From contig JAAFJE010000019.1 of the NCBI GenBank assembly GCA_013298025.1, positions 20,798-84,797 on the forward strand: a stretch of DNA of 64,000 bases, in the 5' to 3' direction. Shown piece after piece: positions 26,553 to 35,765 of the stretch. Positions within the stretch are counted from its first letter, which is position 1, and every line of letters starts with the position of its first letter. The notes below the pieces were generated by a model. That model saw only the letters and a list, made by a program, of their open reading frames with translations, was not told where the DNA came from and did not search any database. The DNA is from Cytophagales bacterium (GTDB lineage: Bacteria; Bacteroidota; Bacteroidia; Cytophagales; Spirosomataceae). A program made the translations under genes and the position numbers.

Positions 26553-27998
26553 ATGACCACAAGTTTAGCATTTTTTATTTTAGCCTTATACTTTTTGATG
26601 CTCATTTTGGTAGCTCATTTTACGGCCAAAGGAGCCGATACGCAGGCATTTTTTACGGCCAACAAGCAATCGCCGTGGTGGTTGGTTGCCTTTGGTATGA
26701 TTGGAACATCTATTTCGGGCGTAACGTTCATTTCTGTACCCGGCGATGTAGGCAAAGTATCGCTTTCGTACTATCAGATTATTTTGGGCAACTTGGTCGG
26801 GTATTTTGTGATAGCCACCGTATTGCTACCGCTGTATTATAAACTCAACCTGATTTCTATTTATACATATTTAGAAAAACGCTTTGGTTTTTGGTCGTAC
26901 AAAACAGGTTCGGCCTTTTTCTTATTGGCTCGTACCCTTGGCTCGGCGGCTCGCTTATTTTTGGCGGTACAAGTATTACAATTGGCTATTTTCGATGGCT
27001 GGCATATTCCTTTTGCGGTATCGGCTATGGTGACAATTGGCTTAATCTGGGTTTATACCTACCGAGGAGGCGTAAAAACGATTATTGTCACCGATACACT
27101 CCAAACCTTTTTCCTGCTTACGGCGTTGGTACTTACCATTATTTTGATTAACCGACAACTCAATTTTTCTTTCGGAGAAATGCTTACAGCCATCAATCAA
27201 AGCAACTATGCTCAAATGTTTTTCTTTGATGATTTTTCTTATAAACATCATTTTGTCAAAGATTTTGTATCAGGAATATTTATTGCTATTGTGATGACGG
27301 GCCTAGACCAAGACTTAATGCAAAAGAACCTTACTTGTAAAAACATTGGCGAAGCACAAAAAAATATGTTTTGGTTTTGCTGTACTTTTGCCCTTGTCAC
27401 CTTGCTTTTCATTGCCCTAGGGGCATTGTTGTACATTTATGCCGACCATATTCATTTTACGCTACCAAGCAAAACAGACCAACTCTATCCGACCCTAGCC
27501 TTGGGTGGACATTTTGGTACGTTGGCAGCTATTACTTTTTTGCTTGGCATCACCGCCGCCACCTATGCCAGTTCTGATTCTGCCCTAACGGCGTTGACAA
27601 CAGCCTTTTGCATCGATTTTATGAATATTGAAAAATTTGAGGAAAAACAACGCAATACCATCAAGCATTATGTACACGTAGGGTTTTCGGTACTTTTTTT
27701 TGTAGTCATTCTCATTTTTCAAGCCTATAGTGAGCAGTCGATTATTGCAACAGTATTTAATATTGCTGGTTATACATACGGGCCATTGCTCGGCTTGTTT
27801 GCTTTTGGCTTGTTTACAAAAACGCCCATTCATGATAAGTTGGTGCCATACGTTTGCGTTGCCGCACCTATCCTGACTTTCGTTATTGATGCCAACTCAA
27901 AAGCTTGGTTGGGCGGCTATCAGTTTGGATTTGAAAAGTTATTATTGAACGGAGCAATCACAGCCTTGGGATTGGCTTTGTTGAGGAGCAAAAAATAG
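26553..27998 (+). CDS. Sodium:solute symporter (SSS family)
   Basis: A 481-residue inner-membrane protein with about 13 hydrophobic helices. The first helix and ARTLGSAARLFLAVQVLQLA and GITAATYASSDSALTALTTA (about residues 335-354) match the SSS family, where the latter helix 8 serine-rich region coordinates sodium. Substrate cannot be read from the sequence; sialic acid, sugars, amino acids or vitamins are possible. A terminator follows. Confidence 0.9.
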   Translation: MTTSLAFFILALYFLMLILVAHFTAKGADTQAFFTANKQSPWWLVAFGMIGTSISGVTFISVPGDVGKVSLSYYQIILGNLVGYFVIATVLLPLYYKLNLISIYTYLEKRFGFWSYKTGSAFFLLARTLGSAARLFLAVQVLQLAIFDGWHIPFAVSAMVTIGLIWVYTYRGGVKTIIVTDTLQTFFLLTALVLTIILINRQLNFSFGEMLTAINQSNYAQMFFFDDFSYKHHFVKDFVSGIFIAIVMTGLDQDLMQKNLTCKNIGEAQKNMFWFCCTFALVTLLFIALGALLYIYADHIHFTLPSKTDQLYPTLALGGHFGTLAAITFLLGITAATYASSDSALTALTTAFCIDFMNIEKFEEKQRNTIKHYVHVGFSVLFFVVILIFQAYSEQSIIATVFNIAGYTYGPLLGLFAFGLFTKTPIHDKLVPYVCVAAPILTFVIDANSKAWLGGYQFGFEKLLLNGAITALGLALLRSKK

Positions 27999-28004
27999 AG
28001 AAGT

Positions 28005-28041
28005 AAAAGGCTGCCTTTCCTTTTTGAGACAGCCTTTTTTA
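28005..28041. terminator. Terminator between symporter and EamA transporter genes
   Basis: Stem AAAGGCTG / CAGCCTTT with a loop of about 16 bases and flanking A/T runs, between convergent genes. Confidence 0.7.
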
Positions 28042-28044
28042 TTT

Positions 28045-28929
28045 TTAGATAAATGCCTGATACGATAAAAGTACAATGGCGAGTACGGCAAGCAACAAAC
28101 CCAACCCATTGACCAAAGATAATTTTTCCTTGAAAATCAATACTCCTACCAAACTCGATCCCAGAATCACGCCAATGTTGTACAAAGGCAATACATAAGC
28201 CCCGTTGTTGTCATACACATCTAAGGCTTTGAGTAAATACAAAAACGACAAAAAGTTGGGAATACCCAAAGGAATCGCTGCTACTACATTTTTCCAATGC
28301 CATGTAAGTTGTTTTTTCCATAAACGAATCGTCCAAAAAATTGAACCAAACAGCATCGACCCCAGTAAAATGGTTAGGGTAAAAGGAATGGTAGCACCTG
28401 CCTTCGTAACATATTGGGCATTCAGATAATTGAACGTGGTGTTGGTAATGCCATACATCACAAAAACCCCCACAGGCAAAAACCATTCTTTCGAGCGAGA
28501 AGCTTGCGTATCGGCTTCTTTTTTTAGGGTACTCATCACCACCGCCACCAATGCCATGCCCAAACCCATATAATTGAAGCCGTCGAAATCTTTGCTTTTT
28601 CCCCAAAACAACAAACTCACCGTTACGGGTACAACCAACGAAATATTGTTTGCCAACGAAGTGGCTGTCATGCCCATTTTTTGCGTCGAAACGCCCGACA
28701 AAAGGAAGGTTAGCACAAAGCCTACACCCAACAAAAAAGCATAATAAGTGCTTTCGTGCTGACTTAGCTCAAAGTGTTGACCTGTCGGTAAAAAAGCCAA
28801 ACCTGTGAGAAAACACACAGGATAATTAAAAACAATGGCTTGGAAGGTATCTATCTGCCAACGAGGATGCAGCCGAAAATTGACCAATAAAGCCACTGAA
28901 AAAACAATACTCAACAACAGTGCAATCAT
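28045..28929 (-). CDS. EamA/DMT-superfamily transporter
   Basis: A 294-residue protein with ten hydrophobic helices and the two-half arrangement of drug/metabolite transporters. The region IFKEKLSLVNGLGLLLAVLA near the C-terminus matches the EamA end motif (Glu-Lys-Leu). Substrate is unknown. The gene starts 3 bases after the hemH stop, so the two are almost certainly cotranscribed. A heme-related role is possible but only inferred from linkage. Confidence 0.88.
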   Translation of the reverse strand: MIALLLSIVFSVALLVNFRLHPRWQIDTFQAIVFNYPVCFLTGLAFLPTGQHFELSQHESTYYAFLLGVGFVLTFLLSGVSTQKMGMTATSLANNISLVVPVTVSLLFWGKSKDFDGFNYMGLGMALVAVVMSTLKKEADTQASRSKEWFLPVGVFVMYGITNTTFNYLNAQYVTKAGATIPFTLTILLGSMLFGSIFWTIRLWKKQLTWHWKNVVAAIPLGIPNFLSFLYLLKALDVYDNNGAYVLPLYNIGVILGSSLVGVLIFKEKLSLVNGLGLLLAVLAIVLLSYQAFI

Positions 28930-28932
28930 GCC

Positions 28933-29988
28933 TTAGCTATTTTTATGAACCAAATCTTCTAGCAAAGATACCCAAATGGGTGAATTATTGAGGCTTTCTA
29001 CCAATTGCCAATGCTTGCCGCCCATTTCTTCAAATACTTCTTTGTACTCTTCGCCTACTTCGATGGTTGTTTCGAGGCAATCGGCCACAAAAGCAGGTGA
29101 AAAAGCCAACACGCTTTTCTTGCCTTCTTTGGCTAGGCGTTTGATGGTGTCTTCGGTATAAGGCTGAATCCAAGGGTCTTTGCCTAAGCGAGATTGAAAT
29201 GTGGTAAGATATTTGCCTTCTGCCAAGCCCAATTCTTTGGCCAACAAACGGGTAGTTTCGTGGCATTGGGCACGGTAACAATATTGATTCATGGCATGGA
29301 TGCTGTCGCAACAAGTGCCAAACTGGCAAGTATTGCCTGTGCAGTCGCCCTTGCGGATTTGTCGCTCTGGTACGCCATGATAACTAAAAATGAAATAGTC
29401 GAAATCTTCGGTTTGCATATAGTTACGTGCAGCCGACGCAAAATGGGCAATAAAGTTGGGATGGTTGTAATACGTATTGACAAATTTAATTTCAGGAATA
29501 ATTTGCCAGCCCGATACAATTTTCATCACCTTTTCATACACCGAGCCAGTCGTTGCCGAGGCATATTGTGGAAAGAAAGGAATCACAATGATTTTTTGAT
29601 AGCCTGCCTTCCGAAACGATTCGAGGGTTTGGTCTAAGGATGGGTTTTGGTAACGCATCGCCAATTTAACATCAAATGCCTCTCCAAGTTTTGCTTGCAA
29701 CATGACTTCTACGTCTTCGCCATAAAATTTGAGTGGCGAACCTCTTTCTTCCCAAAGCTCTTGGTAAGTTTTGGCCGATTTGGGTGCTCTGAAAGGAGCA
29801 ATAATCAGATTGACGAGCATCCAACGAAAAGCAAAAGGAATATCTATCACCCTGCCATCCATTAAAAATTCACGCAAATATTTACGTACATCGGGCGTAT
29901 TGGGCGAATCGGGTGTACCGAGGTTGACGAGCAATACGCCTGTTTTGAAGACAGTAGTTTTTGTTGAAATAGTTTGATTATCAGACAT
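28933..29988 (-). CDS. hemH: Ferrochelatase
   Basis: Inserts Fe2+ into protoporphyrin IX (or coproporphyrin III) in heme synthesis. The 351-residue product has GVLLVNLGTPDSP near residues 17-29 and the signature FSYHGVPERQIRKGD with catalytic His204. A Cys-rich insert follows (Cys216, 221, 226, 227, 237, 242), which may hold an iron-sulfur cluster or be a Bacteroidota-specific loop. It is the first gene of a two-gene operon with the EamA transporter. Confidence 0.95.
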   Translation of the reverse strand: MSDNQTISTKTTVFKTGVLLVNLGTPDSPNTPDVRKYLREFLMDGRVIDIPFAFRWMLVNLIIAPFRAPKSAKTYQELWEERGSPLKFYGEDVEVMLQAKLGEAFDVKLAMRYQNPSLDQTLESFRKAGYQKIIVIPFFPQYASATTGSVYEKVMKIVSGWQIIPEIKFVNTYYNHPNFIAHFASAARNYMQTEDFDYFIFSYHGVPERQIRKGDCTGNTCQFGTCCDSIHAMNQYCYRAQCHETTRLLAKELGLAEGKYLTTFQSRLGKDPWIQPYTEDTIKRLAKEGKKSVLAFSPAFVADCLETTIEVGEEYKEVFEEMGGKHWQLVESLNNSPIWVSLLEDLVHKNS

Positions 29989-30161
29989 TTTAATTTACGT
30001 AAAATTTACATTGACCTGCTCGAAGTATGCACTCACTTCTTGCTAAAAACAAGCCTTTACCATCAGTACAAGCATTGCTGTTACAGACCTAACTTGTTTT
30101 TCTCCTAATTGTTTGACAAAAGTACGCAATAAAGCCCAACATCAAAAACACCCAAACGACA

Positions 30162-31313
30162 TCAATCTACCCAACCTTCGGGTTTGAAAGGCGTGCGATT
30201 GATACCTTCAAAACAAGGCACTTTCTCTTGGCAGGTAGGAGGCGAACCCACAGGACAGGTATAAACTTGTCCGGGAATAATCGAAGTAACAGGGGCTTCG
30301 GTGCTTGGTACGCCCTTCATGCGGTCAACGTAAATGACTTTTTTACTTAACGAATACACATCAAACAAGCCCAAGATTTTTTCGGAAGGGTCGGTTTTAC
30401 ATTTGATATTCAAGCTAAAACGAGTTTCGGCAGGTACATCAAATAGCGTACCCGTGTTTTGTACCTGAGCTACCAACGACTGGTAATAGTTGTAGGCATC
30501 TTCTGTAATCGCCCGTTGTTCTACCAATACATAATAAGGCGAATAATCCGTAAAAGGCACACGCACGATTTGTCGGCCCGTGATGCGTTTACCGTTCATG
30601 AGGGCATCAGAAAAAAGATTTAGTTCGCTTGGCAAGGTAACGTTCCAGCAAGGCGAACTGCACAGATAATTCCATATATCTTCGGTAGCATTTTTGGGTG
30701 GCTCGCAATAGTTTTTCGTAAAATTATATTTTGCTCCATTATAGCACGTAGCACAATACGGTGCTTTTTCGTAATGCCTCCAATACCATTGGTAATAGTC
30801 GCCTGCCTGTGCATCGTCCTGAAAATCAATATATACATTAAAACCTGCACGTCGAACATCGCCCTTATAATAGGCATCATTTACCTCAAATTGCGTAATG
30901 AGGTTGTCGATAGCAGGAGCTTTTTTCATTTTTTCGGGTAAAGATTCATATTCTTTACCATTGCTCAATACAATGTGTAAGGTATATGTTTCGCCCACAA
31001 CTCCCACAAAAGCATCGGGCGTAAGGTAAGTGCCAGCTGCGGTAGCACTTTCTGAGAGCTGAATAGTATTGCCTGTGGCAGTGGTCAGATACACTTTTGC
31101 CAAGATTTCAGGAACGTATGCACTAGCCCCGCTGATTTTATCGGCCGATTGGTAAATCTTTACTTTGTAAGGTCCAACCTGATTGGTCAGCACGGCTTCT
31201 ACCGTTAAAAAACGCTTGTATGCCACTTGCGTAAAATCTTCTACAGGATTGATACACGCATATTGAATCAACAAAAGAATAGCTACATAAAACAGCCTAT
31301 ATATATTTTTCAT
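30162..31313 (-). CDS. DUF4249-type outer-membrane lipoprotein
   Basis: A 383-residue lipoprotein: N-terminal signal with lipobox QYAC (Cys19), then beta-rich sequence typical of DUF4249 (KRFLTVEAVLTNQVGPYKVK, and a repeated motif with YSPYYVLVEQRAIT near residue 260). The Cys-rich stretch around residues 196-223 (PYCATCYNG and CSSPCWN) is notable. DUF4249 proteins are encoded next to TonB-dependent receptors and probably act as their surface partner. The start lies 36 bases after the receptor stop, consistent with one operon. Confidence 0.85.
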   Translation of the reverse strand: MKNIYRLFYVAILLLIQYACINPVEDFTQVAYKRFLTVEAVLTNQVGPYKVKIYQSADKISGASAYVPEILAKVYLTTATGNTIQLSESATAAGTYLTPDAFVGVVGETYTLHIVLSNGKEYESLPEKMKKAPAIDNLITQFEVNDAYYKGDVRRAGFNVYIDFQDDAQAGDYYQWYWRHYEKAPYCATCYNGAKYNFTKNYCEPPKNATEDIWNYLCSSPCWNVTLPSELNLFSDALMNGKRITGRQIVRVPFTDYSPYYVLVEQRAITEDAYNYYQSLVAQVQNTGTLFDVPAETRFSLNIKCKTDPSEKILGLFDVYSLSKKVIYVDRMKGVPSTEAPVTSIIPGQVYTCPVGSPPTCQEKVPCFEGINRTPFKPEGWVD

Positions 31314-31349
31314 CTTGATAAAATGCTAATTGGAGTATAAAAATATTGC

Positions 31350-33779
31350 TTACAAAAATTTAAAATTATACGTCAACGATACAAATGGTGCACCAAAAAC
31401 GCTTAATTCATAAGGCTTTAGCCCCGAAGCGACCGATTTAAAAAACACAGAATAGGCATTTTTACGGGCGTAAATATTATATACCGTAAAAGTCCAACTG
31501 CCTTCCCAACGCTTGCTTTTCATCGAAGGATTGGTGATTGTCCAAGAAAAATCGAGGCGATGATAGTCGGAAATACGGCCATTGTTGCGTGCCTCATACA
31601 CAGGATACTTTTTGTTTTCGAGGGTGTACATCCCTACAGGCGAAGAGAAAGGTCGGCCTGTTTGATAAGCAAAAGTAAAAGAAAAACTATGGTGCTTCGA
31701 CGGCTGAATATTCATCATGAGGTTGAAATTATGCGGTTTGTCATAATTCGACGGAAACCAATCGCCATTACTGATTTGTTGTAAGGCAGGAAAATCTCCT
31801 CTGATTTGTTGCAAACTTCTGGCATAAGTATAACTCACCCAGCCACTCATTTCGCCTTTTTTCTTGGTAAGCATCAATTCCAACCCATACGCCTTGCCTT
31901 CGCCAGCCACTACTTGTGTTTCGAGGTTTTTGTTGAGTTGTAAGTTTGCTCCAGAAACATAATCTAAAATCTGCTGCGATTTACGGTAATATCCTTCGGC
32001 CGATAACTCCCATTTGTTATCGTCAAATGCCCTAAACGCCCCCAACGACACAAAATCACTTTGCTGTGGCTTGATATACTCATCTGCCAATTTCCAACGG
32101 GCTGTCGGCAGTGGCGTGGTATTATTTGAAATCAACTGCATATACTGATACATACGGTTGTAGCCAAACTTGAGGGTATTATCGTCGTTGATGGCATATT
32201 TCATCGTAATACGAGGCTCTAAACCGCCATACGATTGCATCACCTCACCCGAAGAATAGGTTTGCGTACCAATAATTGACGCAGCACTTTTGGGCTGAGT
32301 CGTCAAATAGCGTGTCACCGTGCCAGCACCTAGGGCGAGGTAGTGACTGTAGCGTAAACCCGCTTGAATCGTAAATTTTTCATTGATTTTAATTTCATCA
32401 TCAGCAAATACCCCAAACTCCATGCCTTGCTCATTGGGCAGTTCTACCGCTGCAATCCTCGATACTACGCCTTTGTTGAGCGTTCCGGGCATGATGTCGT
32501 AGCGAATTACGCTCAAGCCTGCATTGATTTTATGCTTTTCGTTGGGGTTATAGTCGAAATTGACTTTGAGGTTATTGTAAAAAATTTTGTTAGATAAATC
32601 TATCGTATTAACCGTATCGGGCGAGTAGGTCAAGGTTTTGTACATACTGCTAATACCCGACACCTCCATGCTCCATTGCGGATTGAAATAATGACTCCAA
32701 TGCAAGGCTAAGTTTTGATGTCCATACTTAAACTGCGTTTGCTTGGCTACCACGTTTTCGAGGCTAAACAAAGAATCGACTTGGTAGAAATCTTTACTCA
32801 TGTACATCGACAGCGAAAAAGTGTTGTTTTTATTAGGTCTGAAAAACACCTTACTTGCCAAGTCATAGAAATTGGCTTTGGTATGATACAGATTGGCAGG
32901 AGCAAACCATTTGAATAAGAAGTCGTTGAATGAAAAACGCCCTGCGACCAAGATAGATAGTTTTTCTTTGATGAGGGGTATTTCGGCCATCGCCCTGTTT
33001 GAAACCAGTCCAATACCGCCCGTCATTTTGAATTTTTCGGTATTAGGTTCGGTCATTTTAATATCTAAAACCGAGGCGGTTCGCCCACCAAAACGGGCAG
33101 GAATCCCACCTTTGTACAACTCTAATTCTCTGATGGCATCGGAAGTAAAAACCGAAAATAATCCAAACAAATGCGTAGGATTAAAAATGGGCATATCATC
33201 CACATAAATGAGGTTTTGGTCCACATTGCCTCCTCTAATATTCACGCCGTTTGCACCTTCACCTACCGACGATACCCCCGGCAAGGTTTGAATAGACCGC
33301 ATAATGTCAACTTCGCCCATCATGGCAGGCAGTTTCTTAATTCCTTTGATATTCAGCAACGTTACACCCAATGAAGGCGTTTGAATACTTTTGCGTGTAG
33401 CTTGGCTCGATACAATCACTTCTTCTAGCGTCTTGCTGATGTCTTCTACCATAATATTCAATTCGGTATCTTTCGACAACAAAATGCGGTTGCGATACGA
33501 TTTATAGCCTACATGGCTCACTTTAATCACATATTCGCCGTATGGCAAGTATATTTTAAAATTGCCAAGACTATCCGTAATAAAACCCGATTTTTTAAAA
33601 TCTAAAGAAATAGTCGCACCAACCAAGGGGAGTTCTGAGCCTACTACCGAAACTTTACCAGAAAGTGTATAAAAAGTAGGATTAGGATTTTGATGTGTTT
33701 GCTGTGCGTACATCGGATAAATACCCAAAAAAAACGGCACTACCCAAAAGAGTAGGCGTTTGAAGTAAAATAATTTCAT
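31350..33779 (-). CDS. TonB-dependent outer-membrane receptor
   Basis: An 809-residue outer-membrane protein. After a signal peptide (about residues 1-25, ending MYAQ) comes a carboxypeptidase-like regulatory domain (about 37-115, GKVSVVGSELPLVGATISLD), a plug domain with NVDQNLIYVDDMPIFNPTH (about 190-208), and a roughly 22-strand beta-barrel ending in an aromatic C-terminus (FKFL). It should import a ligand using the TonB system. The cotranscribed DUF4249 lipoprotein is the likely co-receptor. Ligand unknown; no SusD-like protein, so a glycan is not implied. Confidence 0.92.
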   Translation of the reverse strand: MKLFYFKRLLFWVVPFFLGIYPMYAQQTHQNPNPTFYTLSGKVSVVGSELPLVGATISLDFKKSGFITDSLGNFKIYLPYGEYVIKVSHVGYKSYRNRILLSKDTELNIMVEDISKTLEEVIVSSQATRKSIQTPSLGVTLLNIKGIKKLPAMMGEVDIMRSIQTLPGVSSVGEGANGVNIRGGNVDQNLIYVDDMPIFNPTHLFGLFSVFTSDAIRELELYKGGIPARFGGRTASVLDIKMTEPNTEKFKMTGGIGLVSNRAMAEIPLIKEKLSILVAGRFSFNDFLFKWFAPANLYHTKANFYDLASKVFFRPNKNNTFSLSMYMSKDFYQVDSLFSLENVVAKQTQFKYGHQNLALHWSHYFNPQWSMEVSGISSMYKTLTYSPDTVNTIDLSNKIFYNNLKVNFDYNPNEKHKINAGLSVIRYDIMPGTLNKGVVSRIAAVELPNEQGMEFGVFADDEIKINEKFTIQAGLRYSHYLALGAGTVTRYLTTQPKSAASIIGTQTYSSGEVMQSYGGLEPRITMKYAINDDNTLKFGYNRMYQYMQLISNNTTPLPTARWKLADEYIKPQQSDFVSLGAFRAFDDNKWELSAEGYYRKSQQILDYVSGANLQLNKNLETQVVAGEGKAYGLELMLTKKKGEMSGWVSYTYARSLQQIRGDFPALQQISNGDWFPSNYDKPHNFNLMMNIQPSKHHSFSFTFAYQTGRPFSSPVGMYTLENKKYPVYEARNNGRISDYHRLDFSWTITNPSMKSKRWEGSWTFTVYNIYARKNAYSVFFKSVASGLKPYELSVFGAPFVSLTYNFKFL

Positions 33780-34084
33780 AGGTTAAAATTGGATTGAAGG
33801 AATGTTCTGCCTCAATTTACAGAAAATAGTTGATAATACTCGCAATGGGCAAAATTCATCGACCAATGACCCCAATCAATCGGCTAATGCAAGCATTTAC
33901 CAAACAAAAACAGTCCCAAAGAAAGCTTCGAGACTGTTCATTTTTACTTCAATCATAAATTGTTTTGTACCACAAGTGGTTTTACAAAAATCACTTTTCA
34001 GAGATAAATTTGTATTTTTACCAAATTTACACCATACAAAACGATTGAACAAATTGATATTATTGATAAAACTATCATTAAAAC
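33780..34084. other. Intergenic region between the TonB receptor and HAD genes
   Basis: About 305 bases. A hairpin AACAGTC / GACTGTT (33909-33938) followed on the minus strand by a T run is a probable terminator for the HAD gene. A 103-codon plus-strand frame (33802-34113) has no recognisable motif and was not accepted. Confidence 0.5.
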
Positions 34085-34771
34085 CTATACAACCAACGCA
34101 AGTACTTCCTTGAGGTTTTGTACACTGCTAAAATGAGGATGGCTCACCTGATGCTCGACGGTTTCATGCACCCAAGTGGTATGATACGGAATGTGTACAC
34201 CGTAGCCACCAATCGCCAATACGGGCAACACATCAGATTTCAGCGAATTGCCTATCATCATAAACTCGGAAGGCTGAATATCGAGATGCTTGATAAGTTT
34301 TAGATAATCGGCATTTTGCTTATCAGACATGATTTCGATGTGATGGAAAAAAGATTCCAAGCCCGATTTTTTCAGCTTTCTTTCTTGGTCGAGCAAATCG
34401 CCCTTGGTTGCTACCACCAAACGGTAGTTGCCTTGCAAGGCTGTGAGTACTTCTTCTACTTGTGGTAGAAGTTCTATGGGTTTTTCGAGCATTTCTTTGC
34501 CAAAAGCAATGATTTTTTCTACCGCCAAAGGACTTATCGTTGTCCCTCCTATTTGCAAAGCAGCTTCTATCATGCTCAAAATAAAGCCCTTAACCCCGTA
34601 GCCGTACAAAGGCAAATTGGCTAATTCTACTTGTAAAAGTGCTCGTGAAACGCTGTGCTGAGGAAGGTAGTCTTCCATCAGTTCACAAAAGCGGTGTTCT
34701 ATTTCTTGAAAATAGGGTTCGTTTACCCAAAGCGTATCGTCTGCGTCGAAAGCAATTACTTTGATGGACAT
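34085..34771 (-). CDS. HAD-superfamily hydrolase
   Basis: A 228-residue phosphatase-like enzyme. The nucleophile motif is AFDADDTLW (Asp9 and Asp11), motif II is VVATKGD, and motif III/IV is in MMIGNSLKSDVLP. A four-helix cap lies between motifs I and II, as in the phosphoglycolate-phosphatase-like class. Substrate is unknown; the gene lies just downstream of the PIN toxin gene (24-base gap), on the same strand. Confidence 0.9.
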   Translation of the reverse strand: MSIKVIAFDADDTLWVNEPYFQEIEHRFCELMEDYLPQHSVSRALLQVELANLPLYGYGVKGFILSMIEAALQIGGTTISPLAVEKIIAFGKEMLEKPIELLPQVEEVLTALQGNYRLVVATKGDLLDQERKLKKSGLESFFHHIEIMSDKQNADYLKLIKHLDIQPSEFMMIGNSLKSDVLPVLAIGGYGVHIPYHTTWVHETVEHQVSHPHFSSVQNLKEVLALVV

Positions 34772-34795
34772 GAGCTAATTAGATTACAAAAATGG

Positions 34796-35209
34796 TTATG
34801 TATTCGGATAGAAATTATTGAATCCTTTTGCCAGAAGACCTCTCTTTAGCTTGTTGTCGCCTGTCCATAATGGCATTTTTAGTTCGATTGAAAGCGCTAC
34901 AAAAGGTATATCTTTGAGGTCTATTTCGTGGCAAAGGTCGTATGCTTGCTGCCTACTTGGAGTACTGATAAAGTCTAGGGGAATAAATTTGACGTTTTCG
35001 ATAATGGCATTGAAATACGTAAAAAACTCAACTTCATCGAGTTTGGTGAGTTTAAGCATTTTGCGTTGGTGCTTAAATATCTCGGCTATGATAAAGTTGG
35101 GGGCGTAGAAAGTGAAGGCATCATCCAGTAATACTTCTCTGATTTGAGAAGCATTGGAGAGCAATGCCGAAAAAATCAAATTGGTATCTATAATGATACT
35201 TTTCTTCAT
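34796..35209 (-). CDS. PIN-domain endoribonuclease toxin
   Basis: A 137-residue PIN domain with the acidic metal-binding residues Asp8 (IIIDTNLIF), Glu43 (IIAEIFKH) and a late Asp (KDIPFVALSIE and WTGDNKL). VapC-type PIN toxins cleave tRNA or rRNA. The start codon shares its A with the stop of the upstream small gene (TGATG), the translationally coupled arrangement of type II toxin-antitoxin pairs. The target RNA is unknown. Confidence 0.88.
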   Translation of the reverse strand: MKKSIIIDTNLIFSALLSNASQIREVLLDDAFTFYAPNFIIAEIFKHQRKMLKLTKLDEVEFFTYFNAIIENVKFIPLDFISTPSRQQAYDLCHEIDLKDIPFVALSIELKMPLWTGDNKLKRGLLAKGFNNFYPNT

Positions 35210-35433
35210 CAGCGTTTTACGTCTTTCAAGAAATCATCCCCGTTTTTTGCCCACCAACTGTTGTCTATTTCGTTGGCCATTTGGTCGATAGTAGGCGAAA
35301 CCTGTGCCGCCTGTGCGGTAGCTTCTATCTCCAAACGCTTGATGAGTGCCATCAGGTAGGTTTCATCGAATATGCTACGGTCGAACCTGATGAGCATCTC
35401 GTTTCCTGTATTTTGAATTGTTAGTGCATTCAT
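35209..35433 (-). CDS. Putative antitoxin partner of the PIN toxin
   Basis: A 74-residue acidic protein (MNALTIQNTGNEMLIRFDRS). It has no recognised DNA-binding motif by eye but has a beta-strand-rich start and an amphipathic acidic tail typical of antitoxins that wrap their toxin. The stop overlaps the toxin start by one base. Assignment rests on operon position and size rather than homology. Confidence 0.75.
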   Translation of the reverse strand: MNALTIQNTGNEMLIRFDRSIFDETYLMALIKRLEIEATAQAAQVSPTIDQMANEIDNSWWAKNGDDFLKDVKR

Positions 35434-35765
35434 TAAGATGAGTGTTTTTTAAAAATGAACAATATTTCTAAAACATCAGTTCTTCTAAAGGGCAAACGCA
35501 TGAGATTACTTTTATTTAGTGTAAAAAAGAGCCACTAAGTGCTAATCCAGAATTGTGAATTAGTGGTTTGATTTTAGCCAAGGACAACCCATTTTAATCA
35601 AAAGTAATCATAACTTGCTGAAAATAAAAAACATAACTCATAATTTATAGTTTATAATTTTACATTATTACTTAAATAATCGTGCAAATTTACTTTTGAT
35701 TAAAAAAAGTGAATCACTAAAAACCAACTCATTTACAATTGACTAATTCACAATTCTGCATTACA
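35434..35765. other. Intergenic region with degenerate TTAGTGA-type repeat remnants
   Basis: A 332-bp gap between divergent genes. GTGAATTAGTGG (35556-35567) and CTAATTCACAATTC (about 35743-35756) resemble the arms of the dispersed repeat seen at 22.1, 48.9, 54.4 and 62.2 kb. Nothing else is visible; it must hold promoters for both neighbours. Confidence 0.45.

Noticed and set aside
33802..34113. 103-codon plus-strand frame upstream of the HAD gene end
   Set aside because: It overlaps the HAD gene and a terminator-like hairpin; no recognisable protein features.
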